The notes under the pieces: model-generated | Database searches by the model: none | Told to the model about the DNA's origin: nothing | The model's input: the letters and a program-made list of their open reading frames with translations, nothing else | Part shown: piece by piece, positions 1-11,300 of the stretch | Layout of the letters: every line of letters begins with the position of its first letter | Position numbering within the stretch: position 1 is the stretch's first letter | NCBI GenBank assembly: GCA_010405405.1 | Contig: MU004239.1 | Coordinates: forward strand, 62,001 to 126,000 | Length of the DNA stretch: 64,000 nucleotides | Direction of reading: 5' to 3' | Origin: Microthyrium microscopicum | Taxonomy: Eukaryota > Ascomycota > Dothideomycetes > Microthyriales > Microthyriaceae | Program-made: the position numbers and the translations under genes

Positions 1-2997
1 GACGTTGCCGATGATAGGGGTAACCTGTCTGTATCTCTTGTCCTGGATCAAGACGCGCTGGAGCGTATGTACCGGGCTATGCAGGCAGAAGAGGATATGG
101 ATAAACACAAAAGCTTCGATGAATTCATAACTGCAATCAAAGAAGGCGATTCACGACATTTGCAGTGGGTCATAGTACATTGGCTTTCTAGACCTCGAAC
201 GGGGGACGCCGTATGGGCCCCAGGCTATGAGCACTGTGATCTCCGGGGCGAAAGCGTTCCGCGGGATGTTGCAGAGCGATACGTCGAATACGGCAAAAGG
301 CTCGGGCCCAAAGCAGAGGCTCGTTTACTTACTCTGGAAGACGTTGTGCGGATCTGGGCGCCTGCCGAACAAACAAGAATTGTCACTCGACACGGCTTTG
401 GGATCTATTTCCTAGAAGGTTATCCTCCTCATGAATTCCTGCAGCTTCTGAATACTCTCTCGCAGCGAGACGACAAGGAGACCAGTTCTCGTGCACGAGC
501 AATTCTCAACTCTCGTGAGGCCGAAGACCTCAGAACACAACTGCGTCAAAGCATGGAATCAGCCAAAAGCATGAGGAAACTGCTTCGTAAAGATGAAGGT
601 CTTCAAAAACTTCTGACACCGTTGAACCCGTACAATTTTGACAACAAGGAGTATGTCATTTACTTTGCTCGTGAACATCCATTTTACCGCAACGCAAGTA
701 CAGATCAATCTAGTCACGAATTGGAATGCTATCTAGATGACATTGCAGAGTTTGCACTGCAAATCGACGATCCTCTAGAGTTGGATCCAATTCCTATTGT
801 CATCGAGTGTCTGCGAGAGTACACTACCATCAAGCGGTGGCTAGAGAAGAGACCAGCCAACGTCGTCCTCACCGCTGCAACTCGCGAAAGTACTACTCAA
901 CCTTCATTGCCTAGTCAACTAGTCTACATACCGGACAATTCACTAAACAAGCGGAAACGAACCGAAGAGGAGGAAATCTTTACAGATGCTGCATCGGAGC
1001 TGCAAGTCCCAGGTGCCAAAAGGCAACGAGTGGAGCCTTTAGGCGACGCTCAGACTCCAGTTGTAGCCGGTCCAAGCGGTACCAACGCATTCACGGCCGT
1101 TTTTGATGCTAATTCACCTTCGGCTTCCACAAATGGCGCCCCTGGAAAGCAAAGATACGTCTCTGCTAGATCTACGCCTCGTTTTGAGTCATTAGATCTT
1201 CTCGACATGACACGGCAAGCTGAAAGTCAAACTGGAGTTGATGTACCCTCGAGTGCCACTGCTGGACAGATGCAATTAATTCCTGGGACTGAAACTGGTA
1301 TTGGCGCTGAAATAACACAGAAACCGGTGGAGTCCCAACAAGTGTCTGCAAAATTAGCAAGCTTAGATGCTCCGACCAAAGATTTCATCCATGCCAGGGG
1401 TAATAACCATGACCTCGAAGGAAACACCAAAACACTCAGCCATGTTTCTGAAGAGTCGGAGGAGGAATCAGAGGAGGATTCCGATAGTGAAGACGAATCC
1501 GGTGTACCTGAAGACGAAAAGGAGAGTGCGATGCCTGATGCTCCAAAAGAATATATTCCCAAGGCCACCCTTGAAACAGAAGCCTCGCCTCAGACAATTC
1601 TAGATGACTCTAGCTCTGAGGAAGACACTGAATCATCCGAAGATGAGGACGATGTCCCAATTTCCGACACGATACAGCCTCTTGTACAAAGTACTGAAAA
1701 CACAAGCGTCACTGGAGTAGACCAGGAAAAGTCCGAAGCAAGTCATAGCAGCAACAAGGCCGGGAAACAGCCTATGAAAACTTCAGAGTCAAATGTAGCC
1801 AATATTCTGCCTAATGAAGTTTCAACTTTGGCGAAAGCAACACCTGCTGCGACCTCCTACCCAAACCCAGACACTGCATCAACATCGGTGGATCTCCTCA
1901 AACAATCACTAAATCCTCAATCGACCCCTCCCAGTCCTCCTAAGCCACCCAGCGGCCAACTGGCCCAACATGCAAGCTTAGAGGTGCCCCATGTCCCTAC
2001 CATAGTCAAGACGAAATTCCGAAAACCGCCTCCGACCGCCGCTCAATGCATGGGTGGAGATCCCTACTGGGACGATTTTGAGTCTAGTAGCTCAGATAGC
2101 TCAAGTAGCGATGATGAAGCACCGCCAAGGGGAACCAAGTCGATAATTTATTCTTCGTTTGTTCCCTCCCCTGTACCTATTCCGCCAGAACTGCTTGCTC
2201 CATTCACAGCACCTGCGCCTGCGATCAAACCAATGGATCAGAAGACAGAAATTAAAGAAGGCTCTAGCAGCCATAAGGGCAGTGTGGACTCAGAGGACGA
2301 TGCTGACGATGAGTCTGGCTCAGAAAGCGACAGTTCTGTCCCAAGTTCACCAGTTTCTGAAGAAAGCTTTATTCATGGAGTAGAGGAGGTTCCGAAAGCA
2401 TTCAAGGCTCTCGTACCTTCAGTCGAAGAACTACATCCCGAAGCACAAAGCTCTTCGACCTTGCTCAATGAACCATCACCGCCTGTCACTGAAACCGTTC
2501 AATCATCCGCATTCGACGCACTCAATCCTGCCGCTGAAACTATCATTGAACCTGCCAGCCAGGCCACTCTCATCGGAACCCAGGAACCGCCATCAACTGC
2601 TGTCAACATATCACCTCCAAATCCATTTGCAAAAGCAATTGAAATTGCCAGCAGAGTAGCGCAAGAGTGGGCCCCGCGGAATGGAAGCCCTTCTGCTACA
2701 AATACTAGAGCCAAGAAAGAGCCAGCTAAGAAAACAGCTGCCAAGAAGGCAACACCAAAGGCCCCGATCAACTTGAAAAGTACACCCGTACCACTTCCGA
2801 AGTTTGACGGCATAGCATCAACCTTGACGGCTCCCAAGGTTTCCAAGGCAAAGTCTACAGGTAGTTCGAAAGCCAGCTCCTCCAAGGCTACTACTACTGC
2901 AGGTGCATCAAAAGCCAGTACGGCGGCGGGTTCTTCAAAGGCTAGTGCGAGCGCGCCAAAGAAAGCCGCCAAACCACGGAAGAATGCTGCGAAATAA
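1..2997 (+). CDS. Acidic Ser-rich protein with Lys/Ala-rich tail, 5' partial
   Basis: The frame is open from base 1 to the stop at 2995-2997. The first in-window ATG is at 67, but the 22 codons before it read as ordinary protein, so the true start or an upstream exon probably lies outside the window. From the ATG there are 976 codons. The first ~290 residues are mixed and probably folded. The rest is low complexity: basic clusters NKRKR and AKRQR that could be nuclear signals, several Ser/Glu/Asp runs, Pro/Ser stretches, and a tail of AKK and SSKAS repeats like a histone H1 tail. The architecture suggests a nuclear or chromatin-associated protein, but that is inference. I recognise no domain and give no function. 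There is no intron in the visible part. Stop TAA is followed at once by a second TAA. Confidence 0.8.
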   Translation, partial: DVADDRGNLSVSLVLDQDALERMYRAMQAEEDMDKHKSFDEFITAIKEGDSRHLQWVIVHWLSRPRTGDAVWAPGYEHCDLRGESVPRDVAERYVEYGKRLGPKAEARLLTLEDVVRIWAPAEQTRIVTRHGFGIYFLEGYPPHEFLQLLNTLSQRDDKETSSRARAILNSREAEDLRTQLRQSMESAKSMRKLLRKDEGLQKLLTPLNPYNFDNKEYVIYFAREHPFYRNASTDQSSHELECYLDDIAEFALQIDDPLELDPIPIVIECLREYTTIKRWLEKRPANVVLTAATRESTTQPSLPSQLVYIPDNSLNKRKRTEEEEIFTDAASELQVPGAKRQRVEPLGDAQTPVVAGPSGTNAFTAVFDANSPSASTNGAPGKQRYVSARSTPRFESLDLLDMTRQAESQTGVDVPSSATAGQMQLIPGTETGIGAEITQKPVESQQVSAKLASLDAPTKDFIHARGNNHDLEGNTKTLSHVSEESEEESEEDSDSEDESGVPEDEKESAMPDAPKEYIPKATLETEASPQTILDDSSSEEDTESSEDEDDVPISDTIQPLVQSTENTSVTGVDQEKSEASHSSNKAGKQPMKTSESNVANILPNEVSTLAKATPAATSYPNPDTASTSVDLLKQSLNPQSTPPSPPKPPSGQLAQHASLEVPHVPTIVKTKFRKPPPTAAQCMGGDPYWDDFESSSSDSSSSDDEAPPRGTKSIIYSSFVPSPVPIPPELLAPFTAPAPAIKPMDQKTEIKEGSSSHKGSVDSEDDADDESGSESDSSVPSSPVSEESFIHGVEEVPKAFKALVPSVEELHPEAQSSSTLLNEPSPPVTETVQSSAFDALNPAAETIIEPASQATLIGTQEPPSTAVNISPPNPFAKAIEIASRVAQEWAPRNGSPSATNTRAKKEPAKKTAAKKATPKAPINLKSTPVPLPKFDGIASTLTAPKVSKAKSTGSSKASSSKATTTAGASKASTAAGSSKASASAPKKAAKPRKNAAK

Positions 2998-3645
2998 TAA
3001 TTTTTAAAACTTAGAAGCGGGTTTGAACTATTCGGTGGTTGCGCGGTTTTTCATATGTCATTTAGCAAAGTTTCATGTATTCTATCATATTTACTCTTTA
3101 ATATCAATCGTCATCTAGTCATAGAAACCAACACCTGTAGTGCTGTGATAACCGCATGCTGTTATAAATTGGAATAGAAGATCTGCGGATTGTATCGAAT
3201 TTAGAATGCTGCTCGGTTCGTTACTTTACAGATTACTGTGTACATGTCCCACAAGTCCTCAACCTCCACGACTTTAATTTTATAGCAACTGCCTAAAAGG
3301 GAACCCGTAACTAGCTTGTGTAGCCCGAGAAGTTCATACGACCTTTACGTGCGACTTGAAACGTTACAATTTTCTCACAAGGCTCAGAATGTCACTCTCT
3401 GATTGTACACAGGTATGCCCGAATGTAGGTGATTTGAGTTGGTCCAGTCGTCATATTCCTCGGTGGTACCATGATAGTACCTCCCAGACGAGTCTTAACG
3501 TCCTAAACTCAAGATTACAGTCATGCTGTACAATCTTTGGTATAAAGCAGGAGAAGCGTACACAAAAGCTCCAGTCAAGTCCAACGATAGCTCGAGCATA
3601 GAGTTCAGACAGTGATGACTTGTTCCTTATCTTTTGACAACCAAC
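2998..3645. other. Intergenic, no gene seen
   Basis: This spacer lies between the 3' end of the acidic protein gene and the lipase start. It presumably holds the terminator of the first and the promoter of the second. The only open frame is short and unconvincing. No repeat or RNA is recognised. Confidence 0.5.
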
Positions 3646-4842
3646 ATGAAAGACTTTTGGACTATTTTAGTCACTTTGCAGTCCTTATTAAGCTTGGCGT
3701 TTACAGTACCAGTACCTGACAAGCTTAATGTAAGAGATGTGAGAGGTGAATATCATTTTGCTCGTCTTTGCTACATGCTGAGCGTACTACTTAGCAATAT
3801 CTCAAAGCGACTTCGACACCATCAGCCTCTACGAACAGTACGCAGCCGCGGCCTATTGCCCATCAAACTTTAATGGGTCTGTACCAGCGCTTGTCACTTG
3901 TCGTTCCAACAACTGTGATTTGGTGCAAAAGGCTAAGGCTGCAGCTATTTATAAAATTGCCCCGTAAGACCCCTTGAACACGTTTCTAATCTAGGCTGGA
4001 ATTACGAAGAGCTTAACGACGTTTAGTAATTCGCTTACGGATACCAGAGGCTATATTGCGGTTGATAACGTCAACAAACTAATTGTCGTGGCATTTCGAG
4101 GGTCCGAGACAGTCGCCAACTTCCTGGCAAATCTGTTGTCTATTTTTCTTACTAGAGTCGACCTTTGCACAGGATGTCAGGGTGGCAGTGGATTTTGGAT
4201 TTCCTGGACTAGGAATCGAGCACAAATTATACAACAAGTCAAGAATCTGCTCAATAATCCAGCCAGGCAGAACTATACAGTTTTAGTCACTGGACATTCT
4301 TTGGGAGGTGCCATTGGAAACTTTGCAGCATTTGAGCTTAGAATAGCTTTTCCCAAGACTACAGTTGATATGGTACGTCTCGCATCCTGTTCTGAATTCA
4401 TACCTTGCTATTCTATTTAGTACAACAAGCTCACAGCTTTGATATCTAGGCCACGTTTGGAGCCCCAGCAACCGGCAATCTCATATTTACAAGCCAACTC
4501 AGTAAACAAGATCGGATCCGTGGACGGAACTTTCGTGTTAATCATCTTGGAGATCCAGTACCAAATCTACCTCCTATTCGTGGCTTTACAAGCGTCACGC
4601 CAGCATTCACAATCAATACAGCAAACCAAATAGTTCCAGCCCCAAAGGATTTTACAATGTTAGAGGGAGCTTCGGCGTTGAATCCAGGTGTTACCAATCC
4701 TTTTGATTTTATGCCTCACGCTTTCTACATTAATGCCATTTCTGCATGTTTTGTTACTCCTGCGGCCTTCGTTGCTAATATCACTCTTCCTCTGAAGTTC
4801 ACTTATGGGTCGGAGTACCCACAAATGGAAGCTAGCCTCTAG
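3646..4842 (+). CDS. Secreted class 3 lipase (alpha/beta hydrolase)
   Basis: Four exons give 340 aa: 3646-3745, 3795-3963, 4012-4372 and 4450-4842. Introns are 49, 48, 48+ (77) nt and all have GT-AG ends. The 31-nt alternative for intron 2, ending at 3994, would be too short and would shift the frame; the acceptor at 4011 keeps it open. The start MKDFWTILVTLQSLLSLAFT is a signal peptide. VTGHSLGGAIGN carries the nucleophile Ser (about residue 186). GDPVPNLPP supplies the probable acid and DFMPHAFYIN the probable His, so the triad of class 3 (Rhizomucor-type) lipases is complete. FRGSETVANF fits the oxyanion-loop region and CPSNF and CRSNNC are likely disulfide Cys sites. The expected role is extracellular hydrolysis of triacylglycerol or a related ester; the substrate is not readable from the sequence. 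Exon borders are inferred from frame and family match. Confidence 0.85.
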
Positions 4843-5696
4843 GCTTGATGTATCCTCTGATTAGCCTATACCGTTATGTATTTGGTCTATTCGAAGCAGT
4901 CGAAGCCATGCTAATTGAATCAGCTGAAAGGTACGAACTTTGCAAACAGCATTCTAGCCGCTTCGTGTTGTCTTTATCAAGGTCTCTCTTGAAAGTTTGC
5001 GTCTATTGTGAATTTGGACAGCCTGCTTAGTTAGCGACTGTGAAGTCTGGTAGTTATCGTTCAAATCACTTCAATGCGGCTCAGAACCAAATCAGAACTA
5101 GTTGATGTGTTGTTGGCGTCCCATAATGGTAGACTAGATCACACCCTTTTTCTCGATTTTGTTGCAAGTTATAGGAGGAACTCCCTTTCGTCGGTAAACA
5201 TGATCTTGCTGAGAAGAGTCGCTGCATAGCATCTGGATGATGCGTTCTCGTCGTTTATGCCAGAACCAGGACTCGGGATGCAAGCACTAGCAGATATTGA
5301 TTGTGCGATTCGATAGCAAGGTGATATTTGAGACAGAATACGTCACAAGATCTGTCCGTGTTTTAACACTGTTAACAGACGGAGTTGTTTCTAAGCTGTG
5401 AAAGTTCCAAAATCGATTTTCCATGGAAGATATATCCTTCTCCCGATTTCTTCTGGCTCCTGTATACTATACCCTTCCGTTCTCCAGAAAAATCACTCCT
5501 CATAATTACTGGTGTTACACAAGGTTAAAACAATTGTGCGCCAACGACCTTCGAACCATGAATAGTGCATTATTTTAACTGTACAGCTGGTGCATTACAT
5601 TGTAGGATATATACGAAAATGGAGCAATTTTGTCTCAAATCCAAGCTCCCGTACGTGATGATTCTATATCTTCTTATTAGTACCGTGCTAACCGCA
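4843..5696. other. Intergenic, no gene seen
   Basis: Only short open frames occur after the lipase stop. One plus-strand frame at 4845-5030 follows the stop directly and shows no family resemblance. No repeats are obvious. Confidence 0.45.
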
Positions 5697-5782
5697 TGTA
5701 GCTTGGTCTAGTTGGTTCATGACGTTCGGCTGTAATTGATACTATTACCGAAAGGTCTCCGGCTCGATTCCGGAAGGGTAAA
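5697..5782 (+). tRNA. tRNA-like sequence, Tyr(GTA)-like with intron; probable pseudogene
   Basis: An A-box-like TGGTCTAGTTGG (from 5704) and a B-box GGCTCGATTCC (from 5761) sit at tRNA spacing. The T arm pairs well (TCCGG with CCGGA). The anticodon stem TTCGG pairs with CCGAA. Its loop holds GTA at 5732-5734 followed by about 11 extra nt where tRNA-Tyr introns lie. The D stem has only three pairs. The 5' acceptor (TGTAGCT) does not pair with the 3' side (AGGGTAA), so it is either a decayed tRNA-Tyr or a tRNA-derived repeat fragment. Confidence 0.35.
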
Positions 5783-6084
5783 AACAATCAAGTCTACACC
5801 TTAGAACTTACTGACACTTTGTAGGGAGATCATGATGAGGATCTAGAAGATCACTTTTTTGCTATTTTTACTTGCGTGGTATAGCCTTATTAGGTGGGGT
5901 TCAATCACTAGTTCCATTTCTTTTGTTTTTGTATTGAAGCCCATTGCGAGGACTGAAATGCTGGAAGAAGCAGTGGACACGTTGATCTTATTCAGGCGCT
6001 AGGTATAATTGTGCGGCCCTAAGAATTCAAGTTGTGTATATACCGCAGAGAATTTTCAGGATGCAACATTAATTAAGCCTTTTT

Positions 6085-6350
6085 AGGACCCCAAAATAGG
6101 TGCTTACTACTCACTAATTTTAGGGGACCCTACATAGCGCTAACTAATTTTAGAGGGTGTAGCGTACTACAGGGTTACTAATTTTAGAGGCTCTAGCTTA
6201 CTATAAATTGTCCTCTTTGTCTTAGCGTTTATATTAAGCCTATTAAGCACTCAAATAGCTACAGTACTGCGAGCGAAGGGGACAATACTAATAAAGGGGA
6301 CAACGCTAATCGAAAGGAACAAACAGGCGCTAATTAAAGGAGATAATACA
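6085..6350. repeat. Subterminal short repeats at left end of the AT-rich block
   Basis: CTAATTTTAG followed by G-rich bases occurs three times between about 6113 and 6192. A unit like AAAGGGGACAAYRCTAAT recurs between about 6275 and 6350 in degrading copies. Such subterminal repeats are common transposase-binding arrays in DNA elements. Unlike the core, this stretch still contains CpA and TpG. The right end carries only a weak counterpart (AACTAAAAGAGGCTAATTA). Confidence 0.45.
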
Positions 6351-6360
6351 TATAAAGATA

Positions 6361-7470
6361 ACGCGTATTAAATCCTAAGCTAGTTCGTAGTAGAATGTAT
6401 AGTAGTAAGAGCACATTTTAGTGTTTCGCTATAGCTAATCCCTAAGCTATAAGGGCTTTAAAAAATAGTATTTTTAGCTATTTAATAAAGAGGATTAGGA
6501 GCGCCTTCCTAATATTAGTTATAATATTAGCTATTAATAGCTAATATTAGCTATTAGTAGTTAAAATAGCTACTATCTAAAAATGCGTTATTTTTAGCTA
6601 CTATAAGATAATCTAGCTCTTTAAAAATATAAAGGGCTAGATTATATAATTTAGCACGTAACTATTACGTAACACGGCACGTAATTATAATATTAAGATC
6701 TAGTAATTCCTAGATCTTAATATTACGTGTTAAATACTATAGATTTAAATAGCTTAAGTAGCTACTATAGGATAATCTAGCCCTTTAGATATAAAGAGCT
6801 AGATTTAAAGCTAGTCCTAGATTGGTCTAGCTTTACAAACTTAAGGCTCTTAAGTCCTAAGCTACTTTATAGTAGAATATATAGTAGTAGGAACATATTT
6901 TAGTATTTTGCCGTAGCTAATCCCTAAGCTATAAGGGCTTTAGAAGATCGTATTTTTAGCTTTTTTAAAAAGGGGATTTTAGGCTAATAGTAGCTATAAT
7001 ATTAGTTACTAGTAGCTAATATTAGCTATTAGTAGCTAAAATAGCTACTATCTAAAAATACGTTATTTTTAGCTACTATAAGATAATCTAGCTCTTTAAA
7101 AATATAAAGGGTTAGATAATATAATCTAGTACGTAATTATTACGTAATAAGGTACGTAATAATACGTAATTATAATATTAAGATCTAGTAATTCCTAGAT
7201 CTTAATATTGCGTATTAAATACTATAGATTTAAATAGCTTAAGTAGCTACTATAAAATAATCTAGCTCTTTAGATATAAAGGGCTAGATTTAAAGCTAGT
7301 CTTAGATTAGTTTAGCTTTATAGACTTAAGGCTCTTAAGTTCTAAGCTACTTTATAGTAGAATATATAATAGTAGAGGTATATTTTAGTATTTTACTATA
7401 GCTAATCCCTAAGCTATAAAGGCTTTAGAGGGTTATATTTTTAGCTACTTTATAAAAAAGATAAGAATTT
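6361..7470. repeat. Tandem repeat of ~483 bp, about 2.3 copies
   Basis: The string TCCTAAGC or its variant TTCTAAGC begins at 6373, 6854 and 7339 (spacing 481 and 485 bp). It is followed each time by the same order of motifs: a TAGTAGAAT run, then GCTAATCCCTAAGCTATAA, then an AT-rich tail. The third copy is cut short near 7470. Copies differ by many transitions. Each full unit carries the same palindrome. Confidence 0.75.
6688..6725. repeat. Perfect hairpin within tandem unit
   Basis: TAATATTAAGATCTAG at 6688-6703 is exactly complementary to 6710-6725 across a 6-nt loop. The second unit repeats it at 7173-7210 with one outer mismatch. Possible DNA hairpin; function unknown. Confidence 0.7.
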
Positions 7471-8000
7471 AGCTAAGATTTTATAAGATTAGTAATTATA
7501 CCTATTAATTCTTATAGTAATTCTAGTTAATTCTTAAGTAAATTCTATTCTTAGTTATAGTTTAGAGATATATTTACTAAGTCTTAAATTTTTAGAAATT
7601 AGATATATTTTTACTAGATTTAGCGTTAGCTAGACTAATTACTATAAACTAGACTTAAGTTTAGGATAGTTTATTATTAAGTTAGATTTTATATATAGTT
7701 TATAGTTAGTATAATTATAAAGCTTTATATAAGAAATAGATAAGAATCTACTATTTAGCTAGCTTAATAATATTAGCTACTAGATTACCTCTAAAACTCT
7801 TTTAGAGTCTTTAGTAAAGAATATAATATATTTCTTAGTTTACTCTTTTAGGGTAGCTTAGAAATAAATATTTATATATTTTTAAGAAAATACTTTTTAT
7901 ATTAAAAAGTTATTTTCTTTTTATTAAATTAATCTATCTTTATTTTATTTTTTTTATTATATTATTAGATAATATAATAAATATTAATTTATTCTATTAT

Positions 8001-8388
8001 CTAAGTAAGTAATAAAACTACTAGAAGGTTAAAGTAGTTTAGTTCTACTTAGATAGTTAGTCTACTTAAGTAAATAGTAAAACTACTAAAAGATTAAAGT
8101 AGTTTAGTTCTACTTAGATAGTTTAAAGTAGTTTAGTTCTACTTAGATAGTTAGTCTACTTAAGTAAGTAGTAAAACTACTAGAAGGTTAAAGTAGTTTA
8201 GTTCTACTTAGATAGTTTAAAGTAGTTTAGTTCTACTTAGATAGTTTAAAGTAGTTTAGTTCTACTTAGATAGTTTAAAGTANNNNNNNNNNTAGATAGT
8301 TTAAAGTAGTTTAGTTCTACTTAGATAGTTTAAAGTAGTTTAGTTCTACTTAGATAGTTTAAAGTAGTTTAGTTCTACTTAGATAGTA
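8001..8388. repeat. Minisatellite, ~29 bp unit, interrupted by assembly gap
   Basis: The unit AGTTTAGTTCTACTTAGATA plus TTTAAAGT recurs many times. The left part also carries a longer unit including AGTCTACTTAAGTAAGTAG and AAACTACTAGAAGG. Ten N at 8283-8292 lie inside the array, so the true copy number is unknown. Confidence 0.85.
8283..8292. other. Assembly gap (10 N)
   Basis: Ten consecutive N fall inside the 29 bp minisatellite. A fixed 10-N run usually marks a gap of unknown or scaffold-joined size, so the array length and even local continuity are not certain. Confidence 0.95.
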
Positions 8389-11300
8389 AATACTTTATTT
8401 TAGGTAAACTTTATATATTTTATAAAGTAGAACTTTAATAAATTATATTTTAGTCCTTTTTACTTATATTAGATAATGTTTATTTTATATTAAAATATAG
8501 GTAAATATTTCTAAATAAGAGAGACTAATAGAATATAACGCTAAAGTAAAATTAAATAAAAAGCGTTATTAGGGCGGCATAGTATATAGAGTAGTATATT
8601 AATCTAATTTATATATATTTACTATAAAAGATAGTAAATTAGAGCTAGAGTAATTACTAGATATTATTTATAGCTTCTATAAGAATATTTTACTTATTCT
8701 TACTAAAATAGTAATAAAGATTAGGGTAGCTTATTTTTTAAGAAATATAGTTTAATTATTTATTTCTATTTATCTTATTAGTTACTAGATATATACTTTT
8801 TATATTAAGTACTTTTTAATAAAAATATATAGATAATAAATATATATTATTATTATTAAGAAAACTAGTCTATATAGCTTTTAGCTTATTAGTAGATATA
8901 TTAATCTTTAGTATAAAAGCTTTTATAGATTAAGTAAGAGAGTAGTAAGCCTCTTATTAACTTATTTTTTATAGAGTAAAGCTAGTTTTAATATAAAGAT
9001 AAGCTACTTTCTAAAAAGAAAGTATTATACTTAGAGAAAGAGAATATCTAGTCTTTTAATAGTATATTTATTTAGTATTTATTACTACTACGTAGTACTT
9101 TATATTAGTAGTAATAAAGCTAATCTTAAGGTCTTATATATAAAAGTTAGTAATATAAAAGCCCTTCTTATTAAGCTTAGTAATAAATACTATATAATTA
9201 TTATTTTAGAAGCTATAAGTACCTTTGTCCTTTTTTACTCTTAAACTTTATTACTTTAAACTCTTCTATAAGTTAAGTATAAATTATTACTTTAATTTAT
9301 TTAGAATCTATAGCGTATATTAACTTAGAAGTATTATAATAGATAAGACTTATATATAAGAATATTAAGACGTTTACTAACTTTAGAATTAATTTAATAA
9401 GCTTTTCTTAAATAATAATTTATTTAATATAATAAGCTAAGGTATAAATCTTTATAGAAGAAGATAAAAGCTTAAGGTAGCCTAAGCTAACTTATATTTT
9501 TAAGGATAGTTATACTATACTTATTTTAAATTATTTTTACGTTCTTAGTAAGTTAGAGAGCTAATAAAATTAACTATATAACTAATCTTTATTATTAGTA
9601 ATAGTAAATAAAGTTAGATTCTAGTAGAATTTATTAACTTTAAAGATTTTCTAGACTACTAATTAGCTCTTTTAAAGTAACTAGCCTATCTAGGTTAGGC
9701 TTAGATTTCTAAATACTAGATTATTATATATGCTCTTTAACTTTTAAAGCTTTATACTTTAGACTAGATTTACTATTAACTTTTATCCTAGATAGCTTCT
9801 AGATATATTTCCTTTTTATAGATTTTCTATCTTTACTTTTCTCTTAGCTATTTCCTTCTAGCTTCTCTTTAGCTATTCCTCTTTAGCTAATTCCTTTTTA
9901 GCTATTCTCTTTAGCTTTACCTTATTCTTAGCTCTTCCTATAGTATTCTTCTTCTTTTCTAGCCTCTCTATTTTTTATTATTCTTTATAGATTTACTAAT
10001 AGTTAAACTATAAAATATAGACCTTAGGATCTTATAGTACTATTTATAGATATACTTAGCTATACTAAAAAATAATTTATTAATAGTATATATTAGATAT
10101 AACTTATAATTATATCTCTTTATATAATTTCTTAGTTAGAGAAGAGTATTACTTAGTTTTTAGAGCTACTACTAATAAAGGAAGTCTATTTTAAGATAGT
10201 ATATTACTTTCTATAACTCTTTCTATAAATAGAGATATAGTATACTATAGATAGGTTTACTAATATAATTAGTAACTAATTAAACTAGCTTTAAAAGTAA
10301 ATATATAAGTTATTTTATAGATAACTAAAAAAGATTCTTATACTTTATAAAGATAAGATAAAAGACTTAATATATAGAGAACTCTTACTTTTAGTAGTAG
10401 TTATTAGTATATAAAATCTATTTTTTTACTTTTATTAATTACTTCTTTAGAATAGGCTTCTTTATAATTAACTTCTTTATTATAGGCGTCTTTATAGCCT
10501 AAGAATCCTTCTTTTTATAAAGTCTCTTTAGTCCTTTTTTTTAAATAACTTTTATAATAGGCTAAAGATTTAGATTAAACTTTACTTAATTAGTAGGACT
10601 TACTAGTTAAGGATTTTATTACTAAGAAGGATTAAGTTTTTAAGACTAATTATCTTTCTTTTTATTATAGCTCTTCTTTAAGATCTAAATAGGAGGATAG
10701 TAATTTATAAGAGAAGAAAGTTTATTTTAATAGTTAAAGTTTACTTAACTCTAATATTAAGAAATAGGTTAGTACTACTCTTCTTAAGTTTAATTTATTA
10801 GTTAAGTTTTATACTAAGTTAGAAAAGTAAAAATAGATTAAGTATAAATAGTTTAATATTAATTCTAAGATAGAGAGTAAGACTAAGATAGAAGTAGAGA
10901 TTAAGAATAAGTAGTCTAAAATAGAGGCTAAAATAGAGGCTAAAATAGAGTTTAAACTAGAGTTATAACTATAGAAGGATCTATATATTATAAAGATTTT
11001 AATTCTATATACTTAGAGTTAGATTTAGAGCTAAAAGAAGGATTAGCTTCTTTTTCTTATTAATTTAAGTAATTATTAACTTCTTCTTTATTAGCCTAGT
11101 TAGCATAAAATAAAGGAATACTCTTTTCTTTTTTAATCTTTATCTTCTTAAAAGGATTTAAATTATTAGAATTATTCCTTAGTAGTAATATTAATCTCTA
11201 ATCTAATAAATTAATATTACTAGTAGCTATTCTTTTTATTAATATAAAATAATCTTTTAAGCTATTTAGAGTAATATTAATTCTAGTATAAGTAAAAGAA

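Noticed and set aside
3964-3994. 31-nt intron in the lipase ending at CTAG
   Set aside because: Too short for a fungal intron and it shifts the frame; the acceptor at 4011 gives a 48-nt intron and an open frame.
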